Positions 33,570 through 43,359 of a stretch of 64,000 bases of DNA are shown here, in pieces. Made by a program: the position numbers and the translations under genes. This stretch comes from Fragilaria crotonensis (lineage: Eukaryota > Bacillariophyta > Fragilariophyceae > Fragilariales > Fragilariaceae): assembly GCA_022925895.1 (NCBI GenBank), contig JAKSYS010000322.1, forward strand, positions 1 to 64,000. The letters are read 5' to 3'. Each line of letters begins with the position of its first letter. The first letter of the stretch is position 1. The notes under the pieces are model-generated. The model was not told the DNA's origin. It saw nothing but the letters and a program-made list of their open reading frames with translations, and made no database searches.

Positions 33570-35210
33570 CTAACCGCGACTCGAGAAATCTAACTTGTTT
33601 TGCACTTGCTGGATAGCAACAGTCAGCCGCTCGCACTCATTTTTGGCTTCGTGCACCTCCGATTGAGCTCGATGTAAGTTTTCACGGGCGTTCCGTTCCA
33701 ATTCGCCAGCGATCTCGATAGTTGAGGACAAGGTGACATGGCTAATTTTCAAATCCTGTAGTTGCTTCAAGTAAACAATCCTTTGCGAACCTTTGCTGCT
33801 TGCTGTTGAGGCTTCTAACTCCTGAATGGCACTGGTTAATTCGTCACTTTCTTTGCGTGCTCCTTGAACCTCGCGCCTAGACAGATCCAGATCATTAATC
33901 GCTTGTCGCTCCATCTCAGACGCAATTTCAAACGAAGTTGAAGCCATGACGTGCTTAATCCTGAGCTCCTGACACTCCTTTATGAGATCGATTCGCTCTG
34001 AGCCTGATGAGTTACTTAACTCGCTCGACGACTTCGGGGGGCTTAACAGCACCTGCGGTGGTTGGCTTCCAATTTTGCGATTCAGACTTCGCTGCAACGT
34101 GATGCCTTCGAGCAGTTCGTCTGGCGATAACGACACCAAGTCTTGCATTGCCTCAAGGTTCGCTAGCGACGAGAAAGAATCCTCGTTATCTGCATAGAGT
34201 TGTTGGAGAATTGCCGAAGCGATCTTCTTCCTCATAGTTTGGGGCGTGGCATCTTCGTTCGATGAAGCACTTTCCCGTCTCCGTGCTTTGCTCTTTTTCT
34301 TCTTCTTCTTTTGAGCCATGTAATCTGAAATGATACGATCAATATCCTCCAAAAAAGGGAGTGCATGAAGAGGGGTAGTCCTACGTTCAGTCCTCGTGAA
34401 AAATACCCGGCGGCGAGGCATCACAGAACGGAGCTCCTTTTCGTTCAAGAACGTGATCCAGTCGCCCCACGTCTCCTTCGGCGCATAGTCTAGAGGCATA
34501 GAGCCACGCGCGTCAGCCACGAACAGCAAGTCAGGATCCTGTTGTATGATGAAGTCGACGAGATCAAACCAGGGTTCCGCTGAGTGACACCCAAAGTGGA
34601 GCGGCGTCCTTCCTTGCTCATCTTGTACCCACAGACTTACAGACGCCTCCTTCACAAGAAAAGTAACGACATCCAGGTATCCCCTCCGACAGGCAACATG
34701 CAACAGTGTGTCCCCAAAGGGACTGGAAGTCTGAAGCGGTCGCCCTTCCGCATGCCACGCTCGAAGAGTGTCGATATCCTTGTTATGTATAGCCCCAAGT
34801 ACGTCATTGTCGAAGTGGTCCATTTGCTCCGGAGTACACTTGTGAAAGAGATCCCTGTTCTCAAGAGCCATGATAGAGCAAGGAGCGCAGCCTTCCGGCG
34901 TCATTCTCCCCAGCGCCTGCATGAGATATGCAGCCGGAGCTGTGATAGGTGAAGTGGAAGAACCATTCGAAAGAGGCTGTGATGTCGTTGATATGGTCGA
35001 GGACGTCGTGGGCAAGGTGTTCTCGGTGATGCTTGAGTGGTTCCAGAGATCGGAGTCGAGATTTTCTCCCCCAGGAATGGATGCGAGACTTTTATACGAC
35101 TCTTCCATCATTACGATCTTGACAATATTCTCCGACAACAAAGCAGCCTTAGAAACAACGTCAACATCAACGTTCATATCACAGGGCGCGTTAATCACAT
35201 TATTGTTCAT
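33570..35210 (-). CDS. Ankyrin-repeat coiled-coil protein, paralogue A
   Basis: A 546-aa single-exon protein. After a Ser/Thr-rich N-terminus, a conserved core (about residues 90-305) begins AYLMQALGRMTPEGCAP and contains ankyrin units (FGDTLLHVACRRGYLDVVTF, GRTPLHFGCHSAEPWFDLVD). It ends in the segment RRRVFFTRTERRTTPLHALP and a poly-lysine tract that could act as a nuclear signal. The C-terminal third contains two long helices of similar pattern, IKHVMASTSFEIASEME and ISHVTLSSTIEIAGELE, which look like an internally duplicated coiled coil. The family seems specific to diatoms; function unknown, with protein binding as the general expectation. The core is nearly identical to paralogue B at 38285-40234. 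Confidence 0.85.
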   Translation of the reverse strand: MNNNVINAPCDMNVDVDVVSKAALLSENIVKIVMMEESYKSLASIPGGENLDSDLWNHSSITENTLPTTSSTISTTSQPLSNGSSTSPITAPAAYLMQALGRMTPEGCAPCSIMALENRDLFHKCTPEQMDHFDNDVLGAIHNKDIDTLRAWHAEGRPLQTSSPFGDTLLHVACRRGYLDVVTFLVKEASVSLWVQDEQGRTPLHFGCHSAEPWFDLVDFIIQQDPDLLFVADARGSMPLDYAPKETWGDWITFLNEKELRSVMPRRRVFFTRTERRTTPLHALPFLEDIDRIISDYMAQKKKKKKSKARRRESASSNEDATPQTMRKKIASAILQQLYADNEDSFSSLANLEAMQDLVSLSPDELLEGITLQRSLNRKIGSQPPQVLLSPPKSSSELSNSSGSERIDLIKECQELRIKHVMASTSFEIASEMERQAINDLDLSRREVQGARKESDELTSAIQELEASTASSKGSQRIVYLKQLQDLKISHVTLSSTIEIAGELERNARENLHRAQSEVHEAKNECERLTVAIQQVQNKLDFSSRG

Positions 35211-38200
35211 TTCGACTATCAGTCGTAAGTACTGGTAGAGGGGTACGATAACCAGTTTTCAAATGTTTTTGAACTCTATCTTGGCTTCGAGTACAAGTGC
35301 TTGGATTTCATGGCTGCGCTAGTAGTGTATGATAGGACTCGTTCTGCTTGCTTGCAGTGTAGTCCGAGTATAGTATTTAGAGCACCTATTCCCGATTCCC
35401 ATGACCAATTCGTACGTTGTATGCTTGAACGACTTTTGAGGGGTTTCTAGAGACCTGCATCCACAGTCCACAATGGTCAGTTGACACTCTGGTTGATAGC
35501 ATCACTTGAACAGTATCAGAACTAAGTGGCGCCATTCGTATAAGTAAATATTGCGAATACCGAGTATGACATTTGTCCTGGTTCTGTAGTACTCACGCGT
35601 TTGGGACGCTTTCGTGCTTGTTTCGAAACCGACTCTACTAGTAGACGATCTGATATATGTACATGTAATCGAAACATTTATGCGGTGAGGAATGTAGTCC
35701 GAGTCGATTCATACTCCGAGTACTCGTACTCCTGACTCCCGACTCCCGACTCCCGACTCCGAAATCAAGATACCGGCACAAAAGTACGGAAATTCCACCG
35801 AAGTGGTATTATGTACGGGGGGTTACGAGGGTCCCCGTGCAAATTTTTTGTACTGTAATTTTGGGGTGGGTATAAATTAGGTAATTTTTGTTGCACAAGT
35901 AGCGCTGTGAGTGGATTTTTTCCTTCGTAGAGTGTCCTACGGAAATTCCACTATTCCACTCGGAATGGTTGTCAGCATCCCACGCGCTTTTTTTTCAGTA
36001 GTCCGATTAACAAGGACGATGAAATTCACGAGGTATGACTCCTGCATCATCATCATGAAGCATGGCTGATCTTGTGGAGTGCACCAACAATCTGGTGGGA
36101 GAAATTTTGGGATGTTGCTTAGTTTGCTGGTGAGAGAGTTGGCAATGACATGTTGGTGCCTGATCAAAGTTGGCGCAGTGGTGAGTTGACGCGATGGTTG
36201 GCCTGTCGGCATAATGGCTGGCACTGTTGATGGGCTTGTGTTGGAGAAGTCATGGCCTTACCAGTTTGCAATCATAGTTGCATGCTGGTCAATGGGGATT
36301 GAATTTGGTGCTGGCTGCAACAACCGGCCAACAAGCAAACCAGCAGCCCAACCGGGTAGTATGCAGTCCCGACACCATGCCCAAGGACAACACGCACATG
36401 CCGGTGGATTTGTCGGGAAAACTGTGGGCTTTACTGTCTCCTTATCAACCGCGGGGATTGTTGTTTTCGTCATGGTTTTAGATGGTGCGTCATCAGGAGA
36501 AGTGTGTGCAATGGGCGTCACCAACAAGTAAACCAATCCAGCTCCTACTAGTAGAGAAGCAGGTGGGTGGCAAGGACCGACCCACAGATCAAACTTCAGA
36601 CAGTCAATAATGGATATCAATCAGCAGCAGCTGTCATGTGACCCATATGGGTGACAGCCGTTGGTGGGCTGGTTGGTGCAGTAGCTCGTTGAGGCTGCTG
36701 ACGGCAAAGGCATGTCGTGGTGATTAGGTATCTGATGTACCTTTGTCCGGGAATCATGGTATGTTTGTTGTCTTTGGACATGGTGTCAGGACTAGTCCAT
36801 AGGGATATTAGGCGGGCAGACTGGTGGGGGTTGTCATTCGGATGCCGTCAATAAAATGTGGCTTCATCTCACGCAGGCTCAGAAATCACTGTTGCAAAAA
36901 GCTACAATGCACACAGGCTGCAGCAGTTTTGGAGCAAGCATGCATGTAAAACGTATAGGTAATGATGTCATAGAGAGCTACTTAGTTGGATGGTGTTGTG
37001 TTCATGGTGAGCAATCAGCAGCCTAGCAACAAAGTAAGCAAAACGAACGTTTTGGTCCCTTGTCGGCCCTTCATAAAATGGGGCCCTACTCTAAAGTAGA
37101 TTTCAATGTACTACAGATCCTGTAGATGTTTTCGTAGCCGTAGCACGGTAGTCCAGGTACAGTACGACTATAAATGAACACTTGTAGCGCAGGCTTCACT
37201 GGGTGGTATAGAGAGTGGAATAAAAACGGACTACTATCACAAAAGTACGATATGCATATCACATATCAGAGGTAAGCTTCTAATAAATATGTACAGTAGA
37301 CAGTGCAGAGGTACCTTGTACTTTACCTGGTACAAGTACTACATTTTCTACCGGAAGAATATATGTAGCAGATGCTACAGTACATGCAGCACCCACACAT
37401 GTATACAATACATAAAATCGGACAACAGTACCAGTACCATATGTATGAGTACTGGGAGACCGGGAGCTGGGATACTCATTACTCCCACACTAAAATGCAT
37501 TGAACATTGTTCGTACAGTAATACTAGTCGTTTATTATGTATGCATACCCAAAACGAACTCGGAGTGTAGATGCACAGAATGGTTGGGCATGATGCGCAT
37601 TGGACATCTGGTACAGTAATCGTACTTCAACTGCCCTCCCAAGCACCAAGCACAGAAGGACAACGGACGTTTAACCAGTCACGAGTGAATGGAAATATGT
37701 TCAATCCGCGAGAAATGTCTTCATAGTTACCGTAGTTTATGAGACACCACGACACTAGTCTGAAAACAAAAAAATATACAATACGTGATGTCGACAATTA
37801 CTGATACATCTACCTTTACGGTACACTTGGTGGTCGGGGCCATCATTTCATGTCTTATCGCATTTAAGAGGAACAATTATGTCCAGAACTTACCACGACT
37901 AGAAGGGGCCTATGTTTGGGGCCTTGACACTTGCCATGCTTGAAACGCCATCTGCACGCTTAATCGACGACACTTAATTCGTTTGAAGACGGCTGCTGAA
38001 CCGGACTTTGTATCGTCGCTCGCTATCCTCGATCCGTTCGCTTATATAATTGACCTATCGGATTTAACTGTCCGCTGTCCACTGTCCACCCACGTGGGAC
38101 TCCAGCGTTTGCGTCATTTGCTATTAACAATGCGTCGTGCAGAGATATTAGAGACAATATTCTGAGTATCATGCCAGCAAACATCCATACTACATTAGTG

Positions 38201-38284
38201 CACCAAGCACCACCATCCCGCCTACCTAGAACGTCCTCTCAATACTCCTAGCTTTCGAAAACAATCAATATTCCGTACTTTCAT
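35211..38284. other. 3 kb spacer between the ankyrin paralogues
   Basis: No gene supported. It contains a small (CTCCCGA)n-like tract at about 35728-35760 and a 14-nt direct repeat TACGGAAATTCCAC near 35786 and 35938. Overlapping frames on both strands at 36214-36620 lack domains. A GTAC island is listed separately. It may hide a decayed transposable element. Confidence 0.45.
37289..37460. repeat. GTAC-rich intergenic island
   Basis: By eye about nine GTAC tetramers in 170 bp, where fewer than one is expected. Confidence 0.7.
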
Positions 38285-40234
38285 CTAGTCACATTGCTGC
38301 TCATCCCTCGTCGGCAAGCGGAAAAGTCGCATAGCGCTACCAATGCTTTGTCGACGCTTCGGAATTCCCAGGGATCGAGGAGCAGCGCCAGTCTTGTGTA
38401 TTGCGCCCAAAATGACACCCGACGCTCCTTGAGTCCATCCAGCCTGTGAATGTGGCAAGTGCAACTGCAAGTAGCAGTCGTAGTTCCCCGATCCTCCGCA
38501 GTGGCAGGAAATGTGGTTTGCAACCAATCTCTCATCACTTTCGAACGATGCTGCCAGCCGTTTGCATAAGCATAAGTCACTTCTGTCGTTATTTTGTATG
38601 CTTTGACACGTATCCCCATCAGTATCAGATTCAACCTCCGCCCGATCGCCAGCAATCACACAACTGATGTCATCTGCCGCAAGAAGTTTTGCTTGCCCAG
38701 CCTCACCGGCGTCTGCCATTGACCGGCCTTCCTCGGCAACTTGATTTCGTGTTTTTGAACCATGGAGGAGACCCGAATCCTCATTTCCATATGGAGTAGA
38801 CGTCAATTGTTCCAATTTCTTTTGCACTTCATTAATTTCTTTGGATAGCCGATCGCACTCCTCGCTGGCATCATTTGTACGTTGCTGGATGCCTTGACAT
38901 TGTTGTTCCATTTCGAGGGCGATCTCGATCTCTGTGGAAGCAATGATGTGCTGAATTCTGAGCTCTCTCAATAGCTTGAGAAGCTCAATTCTATCGCCAG
39001 CGCTGATTGACATGGTTGACGACGGATGCACGTCATGCGGAAGTGCTGCCGACGTTGATGACCTTGAATTTACGGCCAAAGAAGCGTTCATTGCAATATT
39101 TGTTGGTGCCTCGATTTCATGTTCACTCGAATCCAGGGCAACATGAGGCAAATGGTTGAAGCTCTGCAACACCTCCAGACTCAGAGGAGACGAGACAGAA
39201 CCTTCGCCGAAGAATCGCAGGTTCTCAAGGACCACCGAGTCAATCCTCTTCCTAATTCTCCGACTAGAGGCATCGTCACTGGAACTTGCTACGTCGTAAT
39301 TTTGAATCGACAATCGCTTTTTCTTTTTCTTCTTTTGAGCCATGTAGTCTGAAATGATACGATCAATGTCCTCCAAAAAAGGGAGTGCATGAAGAGGGGT
39401 AGTCCTACGTTCACTCCTCGTGAAAAATACCCGGCGACGAGGCATCACAGAACGGAGCTCCTTTTCGTTCAAGAACGTGATCCAGTCGCCCCACGTCTCC
39501 TTCGGCGCATAGTCTAGAGGCATGGAGCCACGCGCGTCGGCCACGAACAGCAAGTCAGGATCCTGTTGTATGATGAAGTCCACGAGATCAAACGAGGGTT
39601 CCGCTGAGTGACAACCAAAGTGGAGCGGCGTCCTTCCTTGCTCATCTTGTACCCACAGACTCACAGACGCCTCCTTCACAAGAAAAGTGACGACATCCAG
39701 GTCTCCCCTCCGACAGGCAATATGCAACAGTGTGTCCCCAAAAGGACTGGAAGTCTGAAGCGGTCGCCCTTCCGCAAGCCACACTCGAAGAGTGTCGATG
39801 TCCTTGTTGCGTATAGCCTCAAGTGCGTCGTTGTCGAAGTGGTCCATTTGCTCCGGAGTACACATGTGAAAGAGATCCCTGTTCTCAAGAGCCATGATAG
39901 AGCGTGGAGCGCAGCCCTCCGGCGTCATCCTCCCCAGCGCCTGCATGAGATAAGCAGCGGGAGATTGCCTGGCTGACTCCGACACCGCGGATGCAGCAAC
40001 CGATACAGCAATAGATGCGGCACATGTTGATGCCAACGTCGGCAAGGTCTGGCTACTCTCGCCTCTAAAATAGTCATCCAATTTCCCCCTCTGCGGGGCT
40101 GATGAGTGTTGTCTACCAATATCGTTCGTCGTTAACACCTTCACGATGCTCTCCGACACGAGAGCAGCCTTTTCAGCTGCAACGTGGACGGCATCACTCT
40201 CGACGCGCTGGGTCTTGCCATTGTTGGCACTCAT
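38285..40234 (-). CDS. Ankyrin-repeat coiled-coil protein, paralogue B
   Basis: A 649-aa single-exon protein, same strand and layout as paralogue A. The N-terminal 85 residues share only a short helix (EKAALVSESIVKVL against SKAALLSENIVKIV). The core (nucleotides about 39318-39965) is roughly 95-96% identical at DNA level to 34295-34940, including the MAQKKKKKK end. Behind it the sequences diverge: one coiled-coil unit remains (IQHIIASTEIEIALEME), followed by a different, Cys- and Ser-rich C-terminus of about 150 residues without recognisable domains. Start ATG at 40234. Role unknown, as for paralogue A. Confidence 0.83.
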   Translation of the reverse strand: MSANNGKTQRVESDAVHVAAEKAALVSESIVKVLTTNDIGRQHSSAPQRGKLDDYFRGESSQTLPTLASTCAASIAVSVAASAVSESARQSPAAYLMQALGRMTPEGCAPRSIMALENRDLFHMCTPEQMDHFDNDALEAIRNKDIDTLRVWLAEGRPLQTSSPFGDTLLHIACRRGDLDVVTFLVKEASVSLWVQDEQGRTPLHFGCHSAEPSFDLVDFIIQQDPDLLFVADARGSMPLDYAPKETWGDWITFLNEKELRSVMPRRRVFFTRSERRTTPLHALPFLEDIDRIISDYMAQKKKKKKRLSIQNYDVASSSDDASSRRIRKRIDSVVLENLRFFGEGSVSSPLSLEVLQSFNHLPHVALDSSEHEIEAPTNIAMNASLAVNSRSSTSAALPHDVHPSSTMSISAGDRIELLKLLRELRIQHIIASTEIEIALEMEQQCQGIQQRTNDASEECDRLSKEINEVQKKLEQLTSTPYGNEDSGLLHGSKTRNQVAEEGRSMADAGEAGQAKLLAADDISCVIAGDRAEVESDTDGDTCQSIQNNDRSDLCLCKRLAASFESDERLVANHISCHCGGSGNYDCYLQLHLPHSQAGWTQGASGVILGAIHKTGAAPRSLGIPKRRQSIGSAMRLFRLPTRDEQQCD

Positions 40235-40815
40235 CGTACTTCGGCTTATTCGTTTGTGTTATAAGTTGAGATGAGGTCAAAGGCTTTGAGGAAGGCCTTG
40301 AAGTGATCAGTGGGCGAGTGTGTGTGTGGAGATTGGATGCGCCAGTATGTAACAGAACCGGGTAACAATCATCACACGTAGACAAGTTTGCCATATAATC
40401 GGTACTGAATATGATACATAGAGTCATCCATTGACCAGGAGGTCATAAACATGGTACAGGATGTGTCAGTCCCGCTTTGCTATTGTCGCGATGTAGCAAT
40501 GTTCTCCGAGTGCTGCTTGTGAATCCTCTCTGTATTTATGCCGTACCACAGTAGCCATGTACGAAATACGAAGACATATGTCAATATGTCATACTTCGAG
40601 CCGGTACTAGTAGATTGTACTCGAAGTATTATGTACATGAAATACTTCAGGTATGCCTATATCTTTTAATCCACGTACGTTTAGCTTGTAGTTGCGATCC
40701 GTCCGGAATCATTTCTTGATTTGTCACCTCTGCATTCTGCATGGGAATCGACTGACGTGGTGCCTGCACCATTTCATGGGTTGATGCAAGTTTCGTGGAT
40801 GTCGGGTTCCGCAGA

Positions 40816-41194
40816 GAAGGCAATGGCCGACAGTAGTACGCGGATTATTTTGGTATATCGCTCGCTAACACCCACCAGCCACCTTGTCGATCACCTCCCT
40901 TAATTGTTGCTTAGTTTGACAATTCATCATCTCTCCACCGGTTGTGTCTCCCCCAAACTGATAGCAGAAGGCACCCTGAGCAGTTGCAATATCAGTGCAT
41001 GTGGTGAAGGCAATGGCCGACAGTAGTACGCGGATTATTTTGGTATATCGCTCGCTAACACCCACCAGCCACCTTGTCGATCACCTCCCTTAATTGTTGC
41101 TTAGTTGACAATTCATCATCTCTCCACCGGTTGTGTCTCCCCCAAACTGATAGCAGAAGGCACCCTGAGCAGTTGCAATATCAGTGCATGTGGT
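40816..41194. repeat. Tandem duplication of a 190-bp unit
   Basis: Copy 1 (40816-41005) and copy 2 (41006-41194) are identical by eye except for one T lost from TTT in copy 2. The near identity implies a recent event or an assembly artefact. Confidence 0.9.
40865..41065 (-). CDS. Possible small ORF crossing the duplicated unit
   Basis: A 66-codon frame from ATG 41065 spans the junction of the two 190-bp copies. It reads LLSAIAFTTCTDIATAQGAF, a signal-peptide-like segment, then a short Cys-containing tail ending KVAGGC. It may be the last exon of a small secreted protein whose upstream part I cannot find, or chance. No splice site decides it. Confidence 0.2.
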   Translation of the reverse strand: MGVSERYTKIIRVLLSAIAFTTCTDIATAQGAFCYQFGGDTTGGEMMNCQTKQQLREVIDKVAGGC

Positions 41195-42172
41195 CAACAG
41201 CAGCATGCTCATGGATCAGCCTTTATTCTGACTTGTGGTGTGCACTAGGTTTTCAGCAAGAAACACACTCCACACAAGGTTCTACCGGCTGAACAGCTTT
41301 GAATGCACATCCACATGAACTATGAAATTGGTAAGGACATCAAGTTCACATTAAGTATTACATGCGATGATTAGAGTGATCAACAAGGTGCATCCATTGG
41401 TGAGGAGCACGCTTTCAAATGTGGCTGGTTGAATTGCCGTGTGGATCACGCAACCTCAAGTTTTCCAACACTCCTCAAAATAGGACGAGAAAAAGGTATT
41501 AATTTTCAGGGTGACAGCAGATATTGAATTGATTCCATTTCTACCTTGCAGCTTAATGCAAGTGCATGGGAAAAAGACTTGACTTGTTGTAGGATCCCCA
41601 TATCAGGTGGTCATTGTAAACAACAAACACTGGTGAATGTGAACTTGTATGAGGAACCAGACCCAAAGCAATAGAAAAATTTGATCATGATGGCTGACAA
41701 GGCAAACTTCCACAATACAAAGCATAATCTGATGGGATGACAAAAATGATGATTCCAATACATTTCAATTTAGCAGTGCATTCTTCTCATCATCAACAAG
41801 AACAGCAGTGAATGATTCCTGGTGGAATCCGGTGATGCTAAATGTTGGTTTGCAGGGCTCAAGCATCACCACTCTACTACTTTGACTGTCATCTCAATGA
41901 AATATAACGGGAAGGATTGAGCTATCAGAGTCAGTAAATCAAGAGCCAGTGATTGAGCTGCGTTGTTGTAAGAAGTCTTGGCTGTGCAAAAGCAGTTGAT
42001 ATGACTTTAAAGCTCTTCATGAATTCTTTCAAGCCTGTGCTTTGACACTATAAAGTGAGACCGAAGTGAGGTGCACGTCAATCAACCCTGTCGGGAGGAT
42101 GAACGATGAACACCTTACATGAATTTACGGCAAAGTCCGGAAATGTAACGGGTGCGCACTGTATAGATGAAT

Positions 42173-42298
42173 CATGTACGGGAATACAGTATTTACAGTA
42201 CTGAGAGTCCTATTCAGTACTGGAGTCCTCCAGTACTCAGAGTACCAGGTACTGTAGTACCAGGCACCATGTATACGTACAGTTCAAGTACATCGAAC
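42173..42298. repeat. GTAC-rich intergenic island
   Basis: By eye nine GTAC tetramers in about 125 bp, mostly in CAGTACT or AGGTACT contexts. Confidence 0.75.
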
Positions 42299-42615
42299 TC
42301 TGGAGTTCTCAGCACATACTGTATCATAAATCATTTGTCATAAGACAAAAATCCCCTATATCCTCCTATTTATGATAGAGTTATACATAGTACCATACAT
42401 ATATGCATACCCATTACCCATGGTGCACTCCATTCTTTGGCGATGATATTGTCAGGCCTGCTCGCGTGCGAGCGAGGCAGCATTTCTCGCTCGCCGAAGT
42501 GTTACATCTCTCGTTTTTTCATACGCTACCGCAAGACGCAGTCAGACAACTGCAGCATGTCCGTGGAGATGAATCGAAGTGATCTGCGTATCAGATACCA
42601 TTACACTTAAACACA

Positions 42616-43224
42616 ATGGCACAAAGTTTAAGTCAACAGCTACGCGGTCTGCTGCAAAGAGTCGAGGAATCCGAGCATGAACTTCAAGTAGGACGATCCC
42701 AAATCAAACGGTTGACCGAGGAGCTTCTGGAGACCAAGCAACTGTTGGAGTTTTGGAAAGGACAGGCGATGAAAAAAGATGGCGATACAATACCTCGGCT
42801 GATTCATGATGATTATGGTGTCGGAATGTTCACATCGAGGACATCGTCAACAGAAGTCTCTGCATATTCACATCGAACTGACGTGTGTGAGCTTCATGAT
42901 TCAATTGACGAGCTTTCCCGCTTACCAGATGATTTCCCGAAGGTCCTCGTCATGATGGACAACATATTGAAGTGCCGGAAATACTATCAGTCGTTGTGGT
43001 TGGATGCTACCTGCGAAATAACGCAACGCTTTGGACATTGGACCAAGCTTCGACTTAAAGCAAAGAAGCTGAAAGGCGATCCAGCTTTAGCTTGGTACGA
43101 TGAACTTGGATCTGTCCCAACGACGAAGGAGGATTTGAAAAGGTTCACCTGCATCTTAGTCGAGCTCCAAGAAGAATTCGAAGCGCTATGTGAGTTTGAG
43201 CAGCTCTCGCCACCAGTCGATTAG
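42616..43224 (+). CDS. Coiled-coil protein of unknown function
   Basis: A 202-aa single frame with a clean ATG. Residues 1-50 form a heptad-rich helix (QLRGLLQRVEESEHELQ, RLTEELLETKQLLEFW). Residues 95-200 are charged and probably helical (KCRKYYQSLWLDATCE, LRLKAKKLKGDPALAWYDEL), ending in another acidic helix (LVELQEEFEALCEFEQ). I recognise no domain. Codon pattern and amphipathic structure favour a real gene. It is convergent with the membrane protein at 43360, with a gap of 135 bp. Confidence 0.6.
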   Translation: MAQSLSQQLRGLLQRVEESEHELQVGRSQIKRLTEELLETKQLLEFWKGQAMKKDGDTIPRLIHDDYGVGMFTSRTSSTEVSAYSHRTDVCELHDSIDELSRLPDDFPKVLVMMDNILKCRKYYQSLWLDATCEITQRFGHWTKLRLKAKKLKGDPALAWYDELGSVPTTKEDLKRFTCILVELQEEFEALCEFEQLSPPVD

Positions 43225-43359
43225 AATGCTATGTACTAGGGTAAACTATAGGGAGATAACTGGGGATTGGGACAATACCAAAAAAGTGGTACCTGTAGCA
43301 TCTACGTGATTTAGTTGGCACAGGCGTCAACGTAAGATCGACACCAGATACGACTCTCG

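Larger units (their letters stand above)
40235..42615. other. Spacer with tandem duplication and GTAC island
   Basis: Apart from the repeats listed, 41200-42150 is AT-rich and lacks frames longer than chance. No gene supported. Confidence 0.5.

Noticed and set aside
35728-35760. CTCCCGA-type tract as a CRISPR or telomere-like array
   Set aside because: Only about three short direct copies without spacers; an ordinary microsatellite.
36214-36620. Overlapping 105- and 120-codon frames on both strands
   Set aside because: Both are open over the same bases with Pro/Ala/Gln-rich low-complexity products; no splice or domain support.
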